From: Thermosediminibacter oceani DSM 16646
GTDB taxonomy: Bacteria > Bacillota > Thermosediminibacteria > Thermosediminibacterales > Thermosediminibacteraceae
Assembly (NCBI RefSeq): GCF_000144645.1
Contig: NC_014377.1
Location: 2,108,001-2,172,000, forward strand
Reading direction: 5' to 3'
DNA: 64,000 nt
Shown: positions 62,760 to 64,000 of the stretch, in pieces
How the letters are laid out: each line of letters opens with the position of its first letter
Position numbering within the stretch: position 1 is the stretch's first letter
Translations under genes and position numbers: made by a program
The notes under the pieces: model-generated
The model's database searches: none
What the model saw: only the letters and a program-made list of their open reading frames with translations
Told to the model about the DNA's origin: nothing

Positions 62760-64000
62760 TTTCCTTCCTCCTTACCGACCACTTCCACCGGGGCCCCGTC
62801 GTCCAGATATTCCTGGCCCTCTACCACAATCTCAAGGCCTTCCTCCAATCCTTCCCTGATCACCGTAAACCCGTCAACCGTAGGCCCGGTTACGACCTTC
62901 ACCGCTTTTGCCTTCCCGCCTTCCACCAGGTAGATAATTTTATCCTCGCCTTTCGTGAGCACGCATTCCTCGGGAACGGCTAATACTTTGGGATATGTGG
63001 CGACGGCCAGCTTCACCCTGGCGAACATGCCGGGTTTTACGGTCTCGCCGGCACCGGATATATTCACCTCAACGGGGTAGGTACCGGTCCTCGCATCCTT
63101 GTAAGGGCTCACGCTTGTCACCGTGCCTTCCAGGTTCACCCCGGCGGCTTCGATGGCAACTTCGACCTTCTGTCCGGTTTTTACAGAATTTATAACATCT
63201 TCGCTCACGTTTATCTTAACGACCATGCTGCCGGTGTTACCCAAGGTGGCCACTGGTATGCCGGGAGTAATGAGCTGCCCCACCTTCACGTCTACGGCTC
63301 CTACTACGCCGTCGATGGGCGCTGTTATCAGCGTACTTTCCAGAGCACTCTGTGCGGCGGAAAGCGCAGCCTTAGCCTGCTCCACCTGGGCTTTTGCCGC
63401 CGCCACTGTCCCCGGCACCGCCTTTTCTTTTGTCATCTCAAGCTGCACCCTGGCAGACTCGTACTGCTCCTTCGCTATTTTGTACTGCAGTTCTATCCCT
63501 TCGAATTCACGCTTGGAAATGGCCCCGTCCTGATAGAGTCCGCTCATCCTCTCATAATTCTGAGCGGTGTTTTTGTAGTTTTCCTCGGCCTGTTTCAACG
63601 CCGACTCCAGCCTTTGGACCTCCTGTTCCAGCTGGCTGTTTATTTTATTGTAGTTGGCAAGGGCTGCTTCGTACCCCGCCTTGGCCTGGTCAACCTGGGA
63701 TTTTACGTCCTGCTGTTCGAGCCTTACCAGCACCTGGCCGGCCTTTACTTTTTCGCCGGCCTTCACCAGAACCGCTTCCACCCTGCCCGACATCTTGGCG
63801 GTAACGGTCACCTGGCCTGCAGCCTCTACCGTCCCGGGAAAGATACGGTATTCTGCCAAATCCCGCGCAGTTACCCGGTCCACCTTTACGGGAACGGACT
63901 CCTGTGTATCGGCGGCCTCCGGCGGCTTCCTTCCGCAGCCCGCTACGACCATTACGGGAATAAGAAAAAATATCAATGCCGCGAACCCTTTCCTAAGCAT
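62756..64000 (-). CDS. RND efflux membrane fusion protein, lipoprotein
   Basis: The 414-residue protein has a lipoprotein signal ending MVVAGC (Cys22), a lipoyl domain (VLVKAGEKVKAGQVLVRLEQ), a long coiled-coil hairpin (about residues 110-200), and beta-barrel domains (SPYKDARTGTYPVEVNISGA). Its start codon is at the very edge of the window, so any ribosome binding site is outside. It is the first gene seen of the RND cluster and would dock the pump to the TolC-like protein. Confidence 0.93.
   Translation of the reverse strand: MLRKGFAALIFFLIPVMVVAGCGRKPPEAADTQESVPVKVDRVTARDLAEYRIFPGTVEAAGQVTVTAKMSGRVEAVLVKAGEKVKAGQVLVRLEQQDVKSQVDQAKAGYEAALANYNKINSQLEQEVQRLESALKQAEENYKNTAQNYERMSGLYQDGAISKREFEGIELQYKIAKEQYESARVQLEMTKEKAVPGTVAAAKAQVEQAKAALSAAQSALESTLITAPIDGVVGAVDVKVGQLITPGIPVATLGNTGSMVVKINVSEDVINSVKTGQKVEVAIEAAGVNLEGTVTSVSPYKDARTGTYPVEVNISGAGETVKPGMFARVKLAVATYPKVLAVPEECVLTKGEDKIIYLVEGGKAKAVKVVTGPTVDGFTVIREGLEEGLEIVVEGQEYLDDGAPVEVVGKEEGK

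Overview
The window looks like part of the chromosome of a moderately GC-rich, anaerobic, endospore-forming member of the Firmicutes, most likely a thermophilic clostridium of the Thermosediminibacter/Thermoanaerobacter type. That placement is inferred from gene order and protein character, not from a database match. The signs are sporulation genes (spoIIE, sigH, bofA), the CtsR-McsA-McsB-ClpC stress operon, four-subunit pyruvate:ferredoxin oxidoreductase, B12-dependent ribonucleotide reductase, flavin-dependent thymidylate synthase, T-box and c-di-AMP riboswitch control, and a large SRP RNA upstream of dnaX. Most housekeeping genes lie on the minus strand.

Left part (1-19 kb): the N-terminus of spoIIE with a tRNA trio (fMet, Met, Glu), then rplL-rplJ (with an L10 leader), rplA, rplK, nusG, secE, rpmG and tuf. 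An IS110-family element lies between tuf and what looks like its own promoter. Beyond it are four tRNAs (Thr, fMet, Gly, Tyr), sigH, a NYN-domain RNase, rlmB, thyX (with a large insertion), mrnC, cysS-cysE behind a Cys-type T-box, an RlpA-like cell-wall protein behind a c-di-AMP riboswitch, ispF-ispD, a PIN/TRAM membrane protein, carD and radA.

Middle (19-43 kb): the clpC-mcsB-mcsA-ctsR operon with a clear CtsR operator, an EF-G paralogue, guaB, a dicarboxylate/amino-acid:cation symporter, a manganese riboswitch with a half-size UPF0016 exporter, nrdJ, a PerR-like regulator with a tiny zinc-ribbon protein, a patatin-like lipase, the porGDAB operon, bofA-yaaL, a LysE-type exporter inserted before recR-ebfC-dnaX, and the SRP RNA.

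Right part (43-64 kb) is more accessory. It holds an AT-rich Xre-ImmA-PIN-small protein module with a decayed copy of its last gene nearby, a tRNA Ser/Arg cluster around tadA, an IS481-like element with a 15-bp target duplication, an MFS exporter, a pilin-like protein, two nucleotidyltransferase-based toxin-antitoxin-like pairs (AbiEii-like and MntA-HepT), a PlsY-like/deacetylase fusion, and a long one-directional efflux cluster. That cluster encodes an RND pump, two membrane-fusion proteins, a TolC-like protein, a TetR regulator and a MacB-type ABC exporter. Start codons were re-chosen at many genes from ribosome binding sites; several genes use TTG or GTG.
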